Positions 1-6,725 of a stretch of DNA of 8,993 nt are shown here, one piece after another. The stretch is from Prevotellaceae bacterium (GTDB taxonomy: Bacteria > Bacteroidota > Bacteroidia > Bacteroidales > UBA932): positions 1 through 8,993 of the forward strand of contig JAIROF010000221.1 in NCBI GenBank assembly GCA_031257655.1, read 5' to 3'. Positions within the stretch are counted from its first letter, which is position 1, and every line of letters begins with the position of its first letter. A model generated the notes under the pieces. It saw only the letters and a program-made list of their open reading frames with translations. It made no database searches and was not told the origin of the DNA. A program made the position numbers and the translations under genes.

Positions 1-20
1 AACAAAAACAAACAAGCAAA

Positions 21-1607
21 ATGAAAACAACACACACGCTACTATCTTTAGCGCTGACGGCAGCCGTGCTGCTAACGGCGTGTACAAACGACGATGGCGA
101 CCTTTCGGTGAAGGGCGTCAGCCTTTCGGAGGCTTCGCTGAGCCTTAAGCCGGGCGAAAAGAAAACGCTTACGGTTACGTTCTTCCCCGGCAACGCCGCC
201 AACCGGGAGGTGAGCTGGAGCACCTCCGCGCCCGGCGTTGCTGCCGTTGACGGCGGCGAAGTAACCGCCCTCACGCCGGGCAGCGCGCTAATCACCGTTA
301 CCGCTGCCGACGGAGGCGAAACGGCGACCTGCGCGGTGACCGTCTCGCTGAATGACCCCAAAAGCGTCAGCGGAGATGTGGAGGGCACGTGGAGCAAGTA
401 CTCCGTGGTCAACGTTACGGGGCATATCAACGTGCCGCAGGGCAAAACGCTCACCATAGAGGAGGGCGTTGAGGTGGTTGTCGGCACGGCGGGGCAGGAC
501 GAAAATACGACGAAAATTGAGGTCATCGTCAACGGCAACCTCTACTGCTACGGCACGGCCGCTGCGCCCGTAACCTTCACCGTGCCCGCCGCCGAGCGCA
601 CCCCCGCCAACGCCTTTGCCCGCCTCTGGGGCGGCATTATCGGAAGCGGAACGTGCAGCGAAATTATTCTCGACCACGCGCTGATGGAGTACACCGGCGC
701 GGTTACCACCGCCACATCGCCTTCGGTAACGGCGGGCCTCTTCAAGGCCGGCGGCGGCGAGGGAATGGTGGCTTTCAACACCAACAACCCCGCAGGGCGC
801 TACGTCATTATCAACTCCACCTTCCGCTACACGGGCGAGGATGCCATCTACGTTCAGGGCGGAGCGTGCATTTTTGCCAACAACCTGTTCTACGCCTGCG
901 GAGAGGCGGGTGGCGAGGCCATCAACGTCAAGGCTGGGTGCAAGGTCGATGCGGCCGGCAACCTCATGTACAGCCCCAACACCAACGGGTTTAAGCTCTC
1001 CAACTCCGGCGCCGGAGGCGAGCGCACTCAGGCGCAAATCAACGCCTACAACAACACCATCGTGAACGCGGGCTGGCGGCGAGACCCCAACGCCCCCAAA
1101 GGCGGCTCGGTGTGGGCCGAAAAAGGCTGCCTCGTGAACGTTTACAACAACCTTATCGTGAGCTGCATGTTTGGCGCAAAGGCCCCCAAATTTGGCGCCG
1201 ATGCAAGCGATGGCCCCGACCTCAACAGCAAAATCGACTACAGCTACTACGCCTCGGGAGCAGCGCAGAGCACCATTGAGCAGCACCTGCAAAACGGTAC
1301 CGCTACGGCATACGACGGCTTTAAGCCCGGCGTGACGGATGTAGTTTACGGAGAGCACGACGTGCGCGGAACGGCTGCAGGTAGCCACGACCCGATGTTT
1401 GTGAGCTTTCCCTTTGCCACCAACCCGCTGCTGAGCTATACCTACGACCCCAGCTGGGATTTTCACCTGCAAGCAGGGTCGCCCGCCCTGAGCGGCGCCT
1501 ACACCGGCTTTTCGCCATACTTTAGCGCAACGGGGGTTACCGTCAACGGAAAAGAGTACAAATCGCCCGCACCGGCTACCTGGTTTGGGGCGTTCGGGGC
1601 GCAGTAA
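21..1607 (+). CDS. Surface lipoprotein with BIG2 Ig-like domain and right-handed beta-helix
   Basis: The 528-residue product starts with a lipoprotein signal peptide (residues 1-20) ending in the lipobox LTAC, so Cys21 should be lipidated. The following residues TNDDGD are acidic, resembling the lipoprotein export signal that sends Bacteroidetes lipoproteins to the outer face of the outer membrane. Residues about 30-108 form a bacterial Ig-like BIG2 domain (GVSLSEASLSLKPGE, then VSWSTSAPGVAAVD and GSALITVTAADG). From about 130 to 450 there are short Asn/Gly-rich beta-strand turns (YNNTIVNAG, YNNLIVSC) typical of parallel beta-helices. DPMF (457-460) and DFHLQAGSPAL (480-490) match the closing segment of many pectate-lyase-like beta-helix proteins. 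Beta-helices of this kind often bind or cleave polysaccharide, but I see no definable catalytic triad, so the role is unknown. The start is the ATG at 21; the 20 bases before it are A-rich without Shine-Dalgarno. It probably forms an operon with the phosphatase gene 27 bp downstream. Confidence 0.88.
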   Translation: MKTTHTLLSLALTAAVLLTACTNDDGDLSVKGVSLSEASLSLKPGEKKTLTVTFFPGNAANREVSWSTSAPGVAAVDGGEVTALTPGSALITVTAADGGETATCAVTVSLNDPKSVSGDVEGTWSKYSVVNVTGHINVPQGKTLTIEEGVEVVVGTAGQDENTTKIEVIVNGNLYCYGTAAAPVTFTVPAAERTPANAFARLWGGIIGSGTCSEIILDHALMEYTGAVTTATSPSVTAGLFKAGGGEGMVAFNTNNPAGRYVIINSTFRYTGEDAIYVQGGACIFANNLFYACGEAGGEAINVKAGCKVDAAGNLMYSPNTNGFKLSNSGAGGERTQAQINAYNNTIVNAGWRRDPNAPKGGSVWAEKGCLVNVYNNLIVSCMFGAKAPKFGADASDGPDLNSKIDYSYYASGAAQSTIEQHLQNGTATAYDGFKPGVTDVVYGEHDVRGTAAGSHDPMFVSFPFATNPLLSYTYDPSWDFHLQAGSPALSGAYTGFSPYFSATGVTVNGKEYKSPAPATWFGAFGAQ

Positions 1608-1634
1608 AATAATGCTTAATTTGCTAAAAAAAAC

Positions 1635-2576
1635 ATGAAAAAAATTATTGCTGCCGTGCTGTGCGCCATGCTGCTTGCCACGGCGTGTAGAGAAGATTTT
1701 TGGGTCAAGCTGCCGGAAGTCCGCGACGATGCGGTCAACTTTATCGTTGCAAGCGACTTGGGGCGCAACGGCTACTACGAGCAGAAGCCCATAGCCGCCG
1801 TCATGGGCTACCTTGCCGGAGCGCTGGATGTGGAGCTTATTGCCGCCGCCGGCGACGTTCACCACTTTGGTGGCGTGGCAAGCGTCAGCGATCCGCTGTG
1901 GATGACCAACTACGAGCTTATATACGACCACCCCGACCTGATGGTTGAGTGGAGCGCCGTGTGCGGAAACCACGAGTACAGAGGCAACACGCAGGCCGTG
2001 CTGGACTACTCCCGCGTGAGCCGCCGCTGGAGCGCTCCGAGCTACTACTACGCCAAAACGCTGACGGCGGACGACGGCGCGCGCTGCCTGCTCGTATTCA
2101 TCAACACCACGCCCCTGATAGGCAAGTACCGCCGCGACTCCCTTACCTACCCCGACGCCCACCGGCAGGACGCGCTAGCCCAGCTGCGCTGGATAGACTC
2201 CGTGCTGGAGGCTTCGACCGAATGCTGGAAGATCGTTATCGGGCATCACCCCGTTTACGCCGAAACGAAGAAAGACGACTCCGAGCGAGCTGACTTGCAG
2301 GCTTGCCTTGCGCCCATACTGGAAAAGCGCAGGGTAGACGCCTACTTTTGCGGGCACATCCACAACTTTCAGCACATCGTGCCGGATTCGTCGGCGGTGA
2401 GCTACGTGGTGAACTCCGCAGGGTCGCTTGCCCGCGCGGTCGAGCCAGCGGTGGGGACTAAGTTTTGCAGCCCCGCCCCGGGCTTTACCCTCTGCTCGGC
2501 CGATGCCCACGAATTTAGGTTTTTCTTTGTCAACCACAGGGGTAAAATCATCTACAGCTACGCGATTAAGCGCTGA
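1635..2576 (+). CDS. Lipoprotein metallophosphoesterase, tartrate-resistant acid phosphatase-like
   Basis: The 313-residue product has a short signal peptide ending in the lipobox LATAC (Cys18), followed by REDF, so it is a probable outer-membrane lipoprotein with an acidic export-type signal. The calcineurin-like two-metal phosphoesterase motifs appear in order: ASDLG (Asp41), AAGDVHH (Asp74), CGNHE (Asn112-His113), IGHHPVY (His204/205) and CGHIHN (His241, His243). The spacing and the GHHPVY and CGHIHNFQH blocks resemble the acid phosphatase 5/purple acid phosphatase branch more than nucleotidases or exonucleases. It should hydrolyse a phosphate ester outside the inner membrane; the substrate is not visible. 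One oddity: the metal-ligand tyrosine of purple acid phosphatases (GDxxY) aligns with His77. The gene begins 27 bp after the beta-helix lipoprotein gene with an A-rich leader (CTAAAAAAAACATG), so the two are likely co-transcribed. Its codons are GC-rich like those of its neighbour. The family call is firm, the substrate unknown. Confidence 0.9.
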   Translation: MKKIIAAVLCAMLLATACREDFWVKLPEVRDDAVNFIVASDLGRNGYYEQKPIAAVMGYLAGALDVELIAAAGDVHHFGGVASVSDPLWMTNYELIYDHPDLMVEWSAVCGNHEYRGNTQAVLDYSRVSRRWSAPSYYYAKTLTADDGARCLLVFINTTPLIGKYRRDSLTYPDAHRQDALAQLRWIDSVLEASTECWKIVIGHHPVYAETKKDDSERADLQACLAPILEKRRVDAYFCGHIHNFQHIVPDSSAVSYVVNSAGSLARAVEPAVGTKFCSPAPGFTLCSADAHEFRFFFVNHRGKIIYSYAIKR

Positions 2577-2579
2577 CGG

Positions 2580-2771
2580 GCGCCCTCCTGCCGAATTTGC
2601 AATTGGCTACGCCGAGCTTCGTTTCGGCAGCCGTGAATATAAGCATTTGTAATGCGAAACAATATCATCATCTTATCACCGGGAAATTCGGCAGGACGGG
2701 GCTTGTTTATTTTTCGCATTACAAATGCTTATACTCTCCGCTGCCGAATTGCAAATTCGGCAGGACGGAGC
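2580..2771. repeat. Nested palindromic intergenic element (REP/MITE-like)
   Basis: This region lies between two convergent genes and is a large imperfect palindrome. A perfect 22-bp inverted repeat pairs 2638-2659 with 2712-2733 (core GCATTTGTAATGCG; each arm holds the small dyad GCATT-tgt-AATGC). Outside it, 2586-2604 pairs with 2747-2765 (19 bp, containing TCCTGCCGAATTTGC), and 2625-2631 pairs with 2740-2746. The half-site CTGCCGAATT or its complement occurs at 2588-2597, 2685-2694, 2741-2750 and 2754-2763, and as a shorter copy (TTCGGCAG) at 2623-2630. AAATTCGGCAGGACGG is directly repeated at 2684 and 2753. The arrangement looks like a cluster of repetitive extragenic palindromes or a small non-autonomous element. 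It could also end transcription from both sides, but there is no T-tract after the stems. Confidence 0.75.
2741..2763. repeat. Perfect 10-bp hairpin, three-base loop
   Basis: CTGCCGAATT (2741-2750), spacer GCA, AATTCGGCAG (2754-2763) form a perfect dyad. It lies about 60 bases past the stop codon of the LanC-like gene, so it would fold in that operon's transcript as a 3' hairpin. No U-run follows in either direction, so it is not a classical intrinsic terminator. It may be one unit of the surrounding palindromic element, a transcript-end stabiliser, or a protein-binding dyad. Confidence 0.6.
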
Positions 2772-2822
2772 ACGTCGAGCAAAATGCCTGCCAAGTCGCT
2801 AGTAGCAGCCCTGCGCTTTTGC

Positions 2823-3548
2823 TCATTGCATTATCAATTTTTGCCAACCGGATTGCTTTTTATTAAGTACTGTTAAACATTTCATTCCAACCCCCGCTAA
2901 GCCATTTTGCAGGCCATACTCCTGCCGCTTTAGGGCATTTTCAAAATCGGTTTTAATGCTGCTTAAATCTAACGCTTCTTTTGGAGTATCTTGGAATATG
3001 CTGTATTTGGGAAATTCGCGCAGCATTTGCAGCATTCTCAGCGCAAGCGGCGAGCAGCTCGGCGCGCGCGTTAGCTGCAATTCAATCAGCAGCTGGATTT
3101 TATCGGTTGTCTTCTTGATTTCCTCCTGCTTATGTGTGTCCAATAACCTGAAGCAGAAATATTTTCCAATATCTAAGAGCTGGTTGAAAGACGATAGAAA
3201 GCGCAAATCGAAAATGTGCTCGGACAAATGCCTGTCAAAATCTTCCAAGACTTCGTCCGAATCTCCTTCCGCCATTTTACTTTGGATAAGGTAGGCAATG
3301 CCTGCGCCCGCGCCGCTTAGCCCATAGGGGTAATTCACGGGCGCATTTTCGTAAAATTGCCGGTTGCTTTTTTCGATCAAATCGTAAGCATCATCGGCGT
3401 ACAGCGGATTTCCCGTGTGCGCGGCATGGTGAAGCAGAAAAACGGCAACGCCCATTTTCCCGCGATACAGCCCGGGAAAATTCGGCGTTTTGTGTTTCGT
3501 TACCAATGTGTCGGCTATGCTGTGCAGGTAAAAATCAATGTTTTCCAT
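2823..3548 (-). CDS. Short LanC-like protein, zinc-ligand residues absent
   Basis: The 241-residue product resembles the N-terminal part and the last repeat of LanC-family alpha/alpha-barrel proteins. Gly-rich inner-helix motifs stand at 26-33 (GLYRGKMG), 76-83 (GLSGAGAG), about 126-130 (LDIGKYF) and 212-221 (GLQNGLAGVG). True lanthionine cyclases are about 400 residues with seven hairpins and a zinc site made by one Cys plus a Cys-His pair. Here the only cysteines are 132, 165 and 224, none in a CHG context, so zinc-dependent thioether cyclisation is unlikely. It may act as a scaffold or binding partner for a leader peptide, or be a degenerate relic. The ATG at 3548 is preferred: it shares its A with the TAA stop of the upstream gene (TAATG), which signals translational coupling. 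An upstream in-frame TTG at 3563 would add five residues. It is the last gene of the operon. The G+C content is lower than in the left-hand lipoprotein genes. Confidence 0.82.
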   Translation of the reverse strand: MENIDFYLHSIADTLVTKHKTPNFPGLYRGKMGVAVFLLHHAAHTGNPLYADDAYDLIEKSNRQFYENAPVNYPYGLSGAGAGIAYLIQSKMAEGDSDEVLEDFDRHLSEHIFDLRFLSSFNQLLDIGKYFCFRLLDTHKQEEIKKTTDKIQLLIELQLTRAPSCSPLALRMLQMLREFPKYSIFQDTPKEALDLSSIKTDFENALKRQEYGLQNGLAGVGMKCLTVLNKKQSGWQKLIMQ

Positions 3549-3550
3549 TA
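3546..3550 (-). promoter_or_regulatory. TAATG stop/start overlap
   Basis: On the minus strand the stop codon TAA of the glycosyltransferase-methyltransferase gene and the ATG of the LanC-like gene share one A. No Shine-Dalgarno sequence precedes this ATG, so reinitiation by the terminating ribosome is the likely route and would fix the stoichiometry of the two proteins. Confidence 0.75.
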
Positions 3551-5266
3551 TAATCTGTAGCAAAAAATATTTAGCTGTTGCGTGTAGTTCTTAATTTTTT
3601 CCTTTTTAAACGGAAATTTGTTCACATCGTTGGCCACTTTGATGGTATAGCTGAACCCCTTTTCTTTCAGCAGCAGCAGAATGTCCTGCAAATTCTGATT
3701 TCGGCTGTCCAGCTCGTGGTATTCCAAAAACATATTTTCTACAAAGCGCAGGTTGTCGGCAATTTTGAAAATAACTTCGTTTTCCGCCCCTTCGATGTCG
3801 AGCTTGAGGAAGTCAACTTTTCGGTTCAAAAACTTGTTAAAGTTTACGGCCTCCACTTTTATTTTGTTTTGATGGTTGTTAAAATCAATCATGGCAGAGC
3901 CTGCCAGCGCCTGCTCGCTGTAAAAGTCCAAAACCGTGTCTTCGTACCAAACCGCTTTTTCGTAAATCCGGACATTACGGTTGTCGAGCTGCTCCATATT
4001 TTCTTTTAAAATGGGAAAAATTACCTTGTCGGGTTCAAAACCAATAATTTGAGCGTTAGGAAATTTTTCGGCAAAGTAAGCCATGCTCAGCCCGATATTT
4101 GCGCCGCCATCAATGATATACGGTCTTTCGCTGTCGGTTTTGAATTGGTAAATTTCCTGCTCAAAAATTTCTTCCGCCATGTCGGCAAACGAGGGCGCGT
4201 GCGAAAACTTGAACTTTTTTCCGCGAAGCGGGAAGTAGCCCGCCGTAAGCGGCTCGTAGCTGCGTAAAAATTCTTTTTCGGCGTACGAAAGCGCGGCGTA
4301 CGATTTCTCGCCATCTTCGCTGCCGGGCGCTACGGGGTGCGGCTTGATGCTATGCGCAACCGGTTTGGTCGGCAAGTCCCCCGAAAGCGGCTCCTCCAAA
4401 TTCAGGAAACCGTTGTGGTACAGCCCCTGAATGATTTCCGCAATAAAGCGAAAATATACATCTGCCGAAAAAAACGACAGGTCAACCATCTTTTTCAGCG
4501 CAGGCATTACGTTGGCTGTAATCAATGATTTTAGCTCTTCTTTGTCGTCAAGCTGCGAAAGCATAAAATCAACGTGCTCGTGGTAGATCACCTCTGCCGA
4601 TTTTTGCGATTCGCAGAGGGTAAGCATGCTTGTCTGCTTTTGCGAAGTGCGGTACCAAACCAGCGTTTCGGGCAGGTTGACAATTTTACCAACGCGCGAA
4701 ACTTCCGTCCAAAACTTTGTATCTACGGCAAAGGCGTAGCCGCGCCGGTAGCGTATGCTGTGCCGGTTGATGACATCCCTGCGGAAAAATCCTGTGGGGT
4801 TAAAAACGGGGCCCCGCCGGCGGAGCAGAAATGCCAGCATAATGTCCTGATACTTTTCTGCCGCATACATTTTTTCCGAGCTGGCGCCAAAGGTTTGCAT
4901 GCCGCCGCCGCAAGCCGCTACGTCGGGGTGGCTTTCTAAGTAATCGTGCTGCATTTGCAGGCGCTCGGGCGTCATCAAATCGTCGTGGTCGATAAGCGCA
5001 ATGTACTTGCCGCGGGCAACGGAAAGGCCCCGGTTAAACGTTCCGACAAAATCGTGCGGGCAGCGCTCGTAGCGGATGCGCTCGTCTTGGATGCTTTTGA
5101 CAATTTCCGCCGTGCTGTCCGTCGATCCGTCATCCATCAGCAGCAGCTCAAAATCCCGAAACGTTTGCGAGAGAACGCTGTAAACCGTTTCTTTGATAAA
5201 CGGTTGAGAATTGTACAGAGGAATGAGTACGGAAATTTGTGGAACAGCTTGGCTGTTAATGTTCAT
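3548..5266 (-). CDS. GT2 glycosyltransferase fused to FkbM-type SAM methyltransferase
   Basis: The 572-residue product has two enzyme domains. Residues about 10-230 are a family 2 GT-A glycosyltransferase: ISVLIPLYNS (11-20), LLLMDDGSTDST with the sugar-nucleotide-binding Asp pair at 45-46, and ALIDHDD (90-96), the DxD-like metal site; later RRGPVFNPTGFF and AVDTKFW fit the acceptor side. A helical stretch and a Pro-rich linker (about 296-321) lead to an FkbM-type methyltransferase at about 375-572. The SAM motif I is DGGANIG (386-392), followed by GFEPD (409-413) and FLKLDIEGAE (486-495). The protein probably transfers a sugar and O-methylates the sugar or a neighbouring group, in the cytoplasm. 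Lying between exporter and LanC-like genes, the likely acceptor is the exported peptide (inference); a cell-surface glycan is the alternative. The ATG at 5266 has a good ribosome-binding site (GGGAGG). It starts 21 bp after the HlyD stop and overlaps the next gene by one base. Confidence 0.9.
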   Translation of the reverse strand: MNINSQAVPQISVLIPLYNSQPFIKETVYSVLSQTFRDFELLLMDDGSTDSTAEIVKSIQDERIRYERCPHDFVGTFNRGLSVARGKYIALIDHDDLMTPERLQMQHDYLESHPDVAACGGGMQTFGASSEKMYAAEKYQDIMLAFLLRRRGPVFNPTGFFRRDVINRHSIRYRRGYAFAVDTKFWTEVSRVGKIVNLPETLVWYRTSQKQTSMLTLCESQKSAEVIYHEHVDFMLSQLDDKEELKSLITANVMPALKKMVDLSFFSADVYFRFIAEIIQGLYHNGFLNLEEPLSGDLPTKPVAHSIKPHPVAPGSEDGEKSYAALSYAEKEFLRSYEPLTAGYFPLRGKKFKFSHAPSFADMAEEIFEQEIYQFKTDSERPYIIDGGANIGLSMAYFAEKFPNAQIIGFEPDKVIFPILKENMEQLDNRNVRIYEKAVWYEDTVLDFYSEQALAGSAMIDFNNHQNKIKVEAVNFNKFLNRKVDFLKLDIEGAENEVIFKIADNLRFVENMFLEYHELDSRNQNLQDILLLLKEKGFSYTIKVANDVNKFPFKKEKIKNYTQQLNIFCYRL

Positions 5267-5274
5267 AATGTGTG

Positions 5275-5280
5275 CCTCCC
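5275..5280 (-). promoter_or_regulatory. Shine-Dalgarno site GGGAGG
   Basis: GGGAGG on the minus strand ends eight bases before the ATG at 5266. It is the clearest Shine-Dalgarno sequence in the window, where the other starts have A-rich or weak leaders. It supports the chosen start and suggests this gene is translated efficiently on its own, independent of coupling to the HlyD gene. Confidence 0.65.
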
Positions 5281-5287
5281 AATAATT

Positions 5288-6583
5288 TTAGCTCTCTTTT
5301 AAAACTCTCTTTACCGGTAAAACAAGCCGCTCCAGCAGCGACATGTCTTCGGTGATAATATCTGCCCGCCCCTGCATGTTGGGCAAATAGGGCAGCTCTT
5401 TTTTGTAGGTTGTCAGCAGCTTGCCGGGCAAAGCGATTTCGACCATGTAGTAGGCTGCTTCCCCTTGCCGCACAGGGACTAAGGAAATGTTTTGCATTAC
5501 CCCCCGCAAAATTCCGTATTCGTTTTCCGGAAAGTTTTCCAGACGGATATTCACCTTTTGCCCCGCTTCTACCTTGCCCGAGCGGGCAATGGGAAGCATG
5601 GCTTTCCCGATGATCTGAAATTCTTTTTCAGGAACAATGGTAAAAACTTCGCTGCCGGAAACAACATTTTGATTTTCGATCCAGTAATTTGTAAAGGTAA
5701 CTTTTCCGCCAATCGGCGCGGCGAGAACATAGCTCAGCTCCCAGGCCTGGATTTCCGTTTTCAGCTGCGAAAACAGGGATTGCAGCTGCGACCACAGGCT
5801 GTTATCTTTCTCCGTGTCTTGGTGGCCGGCATCGAACAGCGATTCTTTTAGCTGGCCTATCTGCACCCGCATGCTGTTGATGGCCGATTGCATCTCCTCC
5901 TGCGACAGCAAAGCCTCCAAATGCCGGCTTTTGCTCTCGTCCAGCTCCTTGTCCGATATGACGCCCTGCAAATGCAGCACCGAATCGCGGACGTAATTCT
6001 TATGCGTCAGCTCAAGCTGCTCGCCCATAATTTTCCGTTGGCGGAGCAACCCCTCATATTGTGCTTCGCACTGCGCAATCCGCTCTTTGGCCATGCCCAT
6101 TTTTTGGGGATAGTAGAGCTGTTGCAGGTATTCTTTATAGCTGAACAGCGATGCGTAAAATGAAGCAAAAAGGTTTTGCAGCGCGCCGGCTTTCAAATTT
6201 TTGTCGGGTAATGGAGCTTGTACGATGGCTTCCAAGTCCAACGAATCGAGGTATTGCTTCAGCAGGATGATATCTTTTGTTTGAGCCGGATTGTCTATAA
6301 CCGCCAAATAATCGCCGGCCCTCACCTCTTGCCTGTCGCTCACGTACAGCTCTTTTAGCTTACCCGAAGCGTGAGCAACTACGGCAGCAGGCGGCGTTGT
6401 GCCGGTCAGGACAACCTGTGCCGGTATAATATCCGGGTATTTAAAAACAGCGCTGCCAACCAAAAGAATTGCGACAATGACAGCCAGCACCGTAATTCCC
6501 CATCGCAAAATCCATGAGGGGACTCCGCCCAGAATTTCCTGAAACTCCTCGCTGCGCAGCTCTATTTTTTCATCTTCTCTCAT
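5288..6583 (-). CDS. HlyD-family membrane fusion protein (peptide/bacteriocin secretion)
   Basis: The 431-residue product is the periplasmic adaptor that links an inner-membrane ABC exporter to an outer-membrane channel. It has a short charged cytoplasmic tail holding RSEEFQEILGGVPSWILRWG, one membrane anchor at about 28-47, and KYPDIIPA just outside it. The lipoyl-type half (VVAHASGKLKELYVSD, then VRAGDYLAVID) follows. A long helical hairpin region spans about 150-285 (AKERIAQCEAQYEGLLRQRK and SQLQSLFSQLKTEIQAW). The returning lipoyl/barrel half contains LAAPIGGKVTF and VVSGSEVFTIVPE. The length is normal for the family. These features match the HlyD proteins that accompany C39 peptidase-ABC transporters in Bacteroidetes, and the ABC gene lies directly upstream. 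The start ATG at 6583 follows an A-rich leader with a weak GCGGA. No TolC-like outer-membrane partner is encoded in the window, so it would be supplied elsewhere. Confidence 0.93.
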   Translation of the reverse strand: MREDEKIELRSEEFQEILGGVPSWILRWGITVLAVIVAILLVGSAVFKYPDIIPAQVVLTGTTPPAAVVAHASGKLKELYVSDRQEVRAGDYLAVIDNPAQTKDIILLKQYLDSLDLEAIVQAPLPDKNLKAGALQNLFASFYASLFSYKEYLQQLYYPQKMGMAKERIAQCEAQYEGLLRQRKIMGEQLELTHKNYVRDSVLHLQGVISDKELDESKSRHLEALLSQEEMQSAINSMRVQIGQLKESLFDAGHQDTEKDNSLWSQLQSLFSQLKTEIQAWELSYVLAAPIGGKVTFTNYWIENQNVVSGSEVFTIVPEKEFQIIGKAMLPIARSGKVEAGQKVNIRLENFPENEYGILRGVMQNISLVPVRQGEAAYYMVEIALPGKLLTTYKKELPYLPNMQGRADIITEDMSLLERLVLPVKRVLKES

Positions 6584-6598
6584 TCCGCTTTTTGAGTT

Positions 6599-6718
6599 AA
6601 AAACTAAAAACTAAAAACTAAAAGTTGGCTGGCGCCCGTTTGTCGAGCTTCACGTAGCTCATAATTCTTGGCTCATAGTTTTCAATGCATAGCTCCTAGT
6701 TTTTAGTTTTTAGTTTTT
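6599..6718. repeat. Inverted AAAAACT-repeat element within the operon
   Basis: The 142-bp gap between the ABC and HlyD genes contains three tandem AAAAACT heptamers at 6599-6619. The same unit lies in inverted orientation at 6698-6718, so 6599-6620 pairs perfectly with 6697-6718 (22 bp). The 76-base interior holds degenerate decamers GCTCATAATT (6657), GCTCATAGTT (6671) and GCTCCTAGTT (6692), and a small GAGCT/AGCTC dyad at 6645-6660. No open reading frame of note is present. The element would lie in the mRNA leader of the HlyD gene. It may be a mobile or replication-slippage repeat, an RNA stem that tunes downstream expression or stability, or neutral filler. I cannot see a convincing promoter in it. 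Confidence 0.75.
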
Positions 6719-6725
6719 AGTTCTC

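Noticed and set aside
288..2162. A 624-codon open frame on the minus strand across both lipoprotein genes
   Set aside because: It lies antisense to two genes with clear signal peptides and motifs. Its translation is low-complexity Val/Ala/Gly/Arg/His without recognisable domains, as expected from GC-rich codons read in reverse.
2741..2763. An intrinsic terminator for the LanC-like operon
   Set aside because: The 10-bp stem is strong, but no U-tract follows it on either strand, so I list it only as a hairpin repeat.
2597..2876. Two small overlapping plus-strand frames in the convergent intergenic region (74 and 89 codons)
   Set aside because: They run through the palindromic repeats and into the end of the LanC-like gene, have no ribosome-binding site, and their translations show no peptide-precursor features such as a double-glycine leader.
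6599..6718. A CRISPR-like array, suggested by regularly repeated short units
   Set aside because: The units are 7-10 bases, without 30-bp-scale spacers, and the two blocks are inverted relative to each other; no cas gene is present.
6584..6725. A precursor peptide gene in the gap between the exporter and HlyD genes
   Set aside because: Minus-strand ATGs here reach stops within a few codons (for example ATG CAT TGA), so no leader-plus-core peptide fits.
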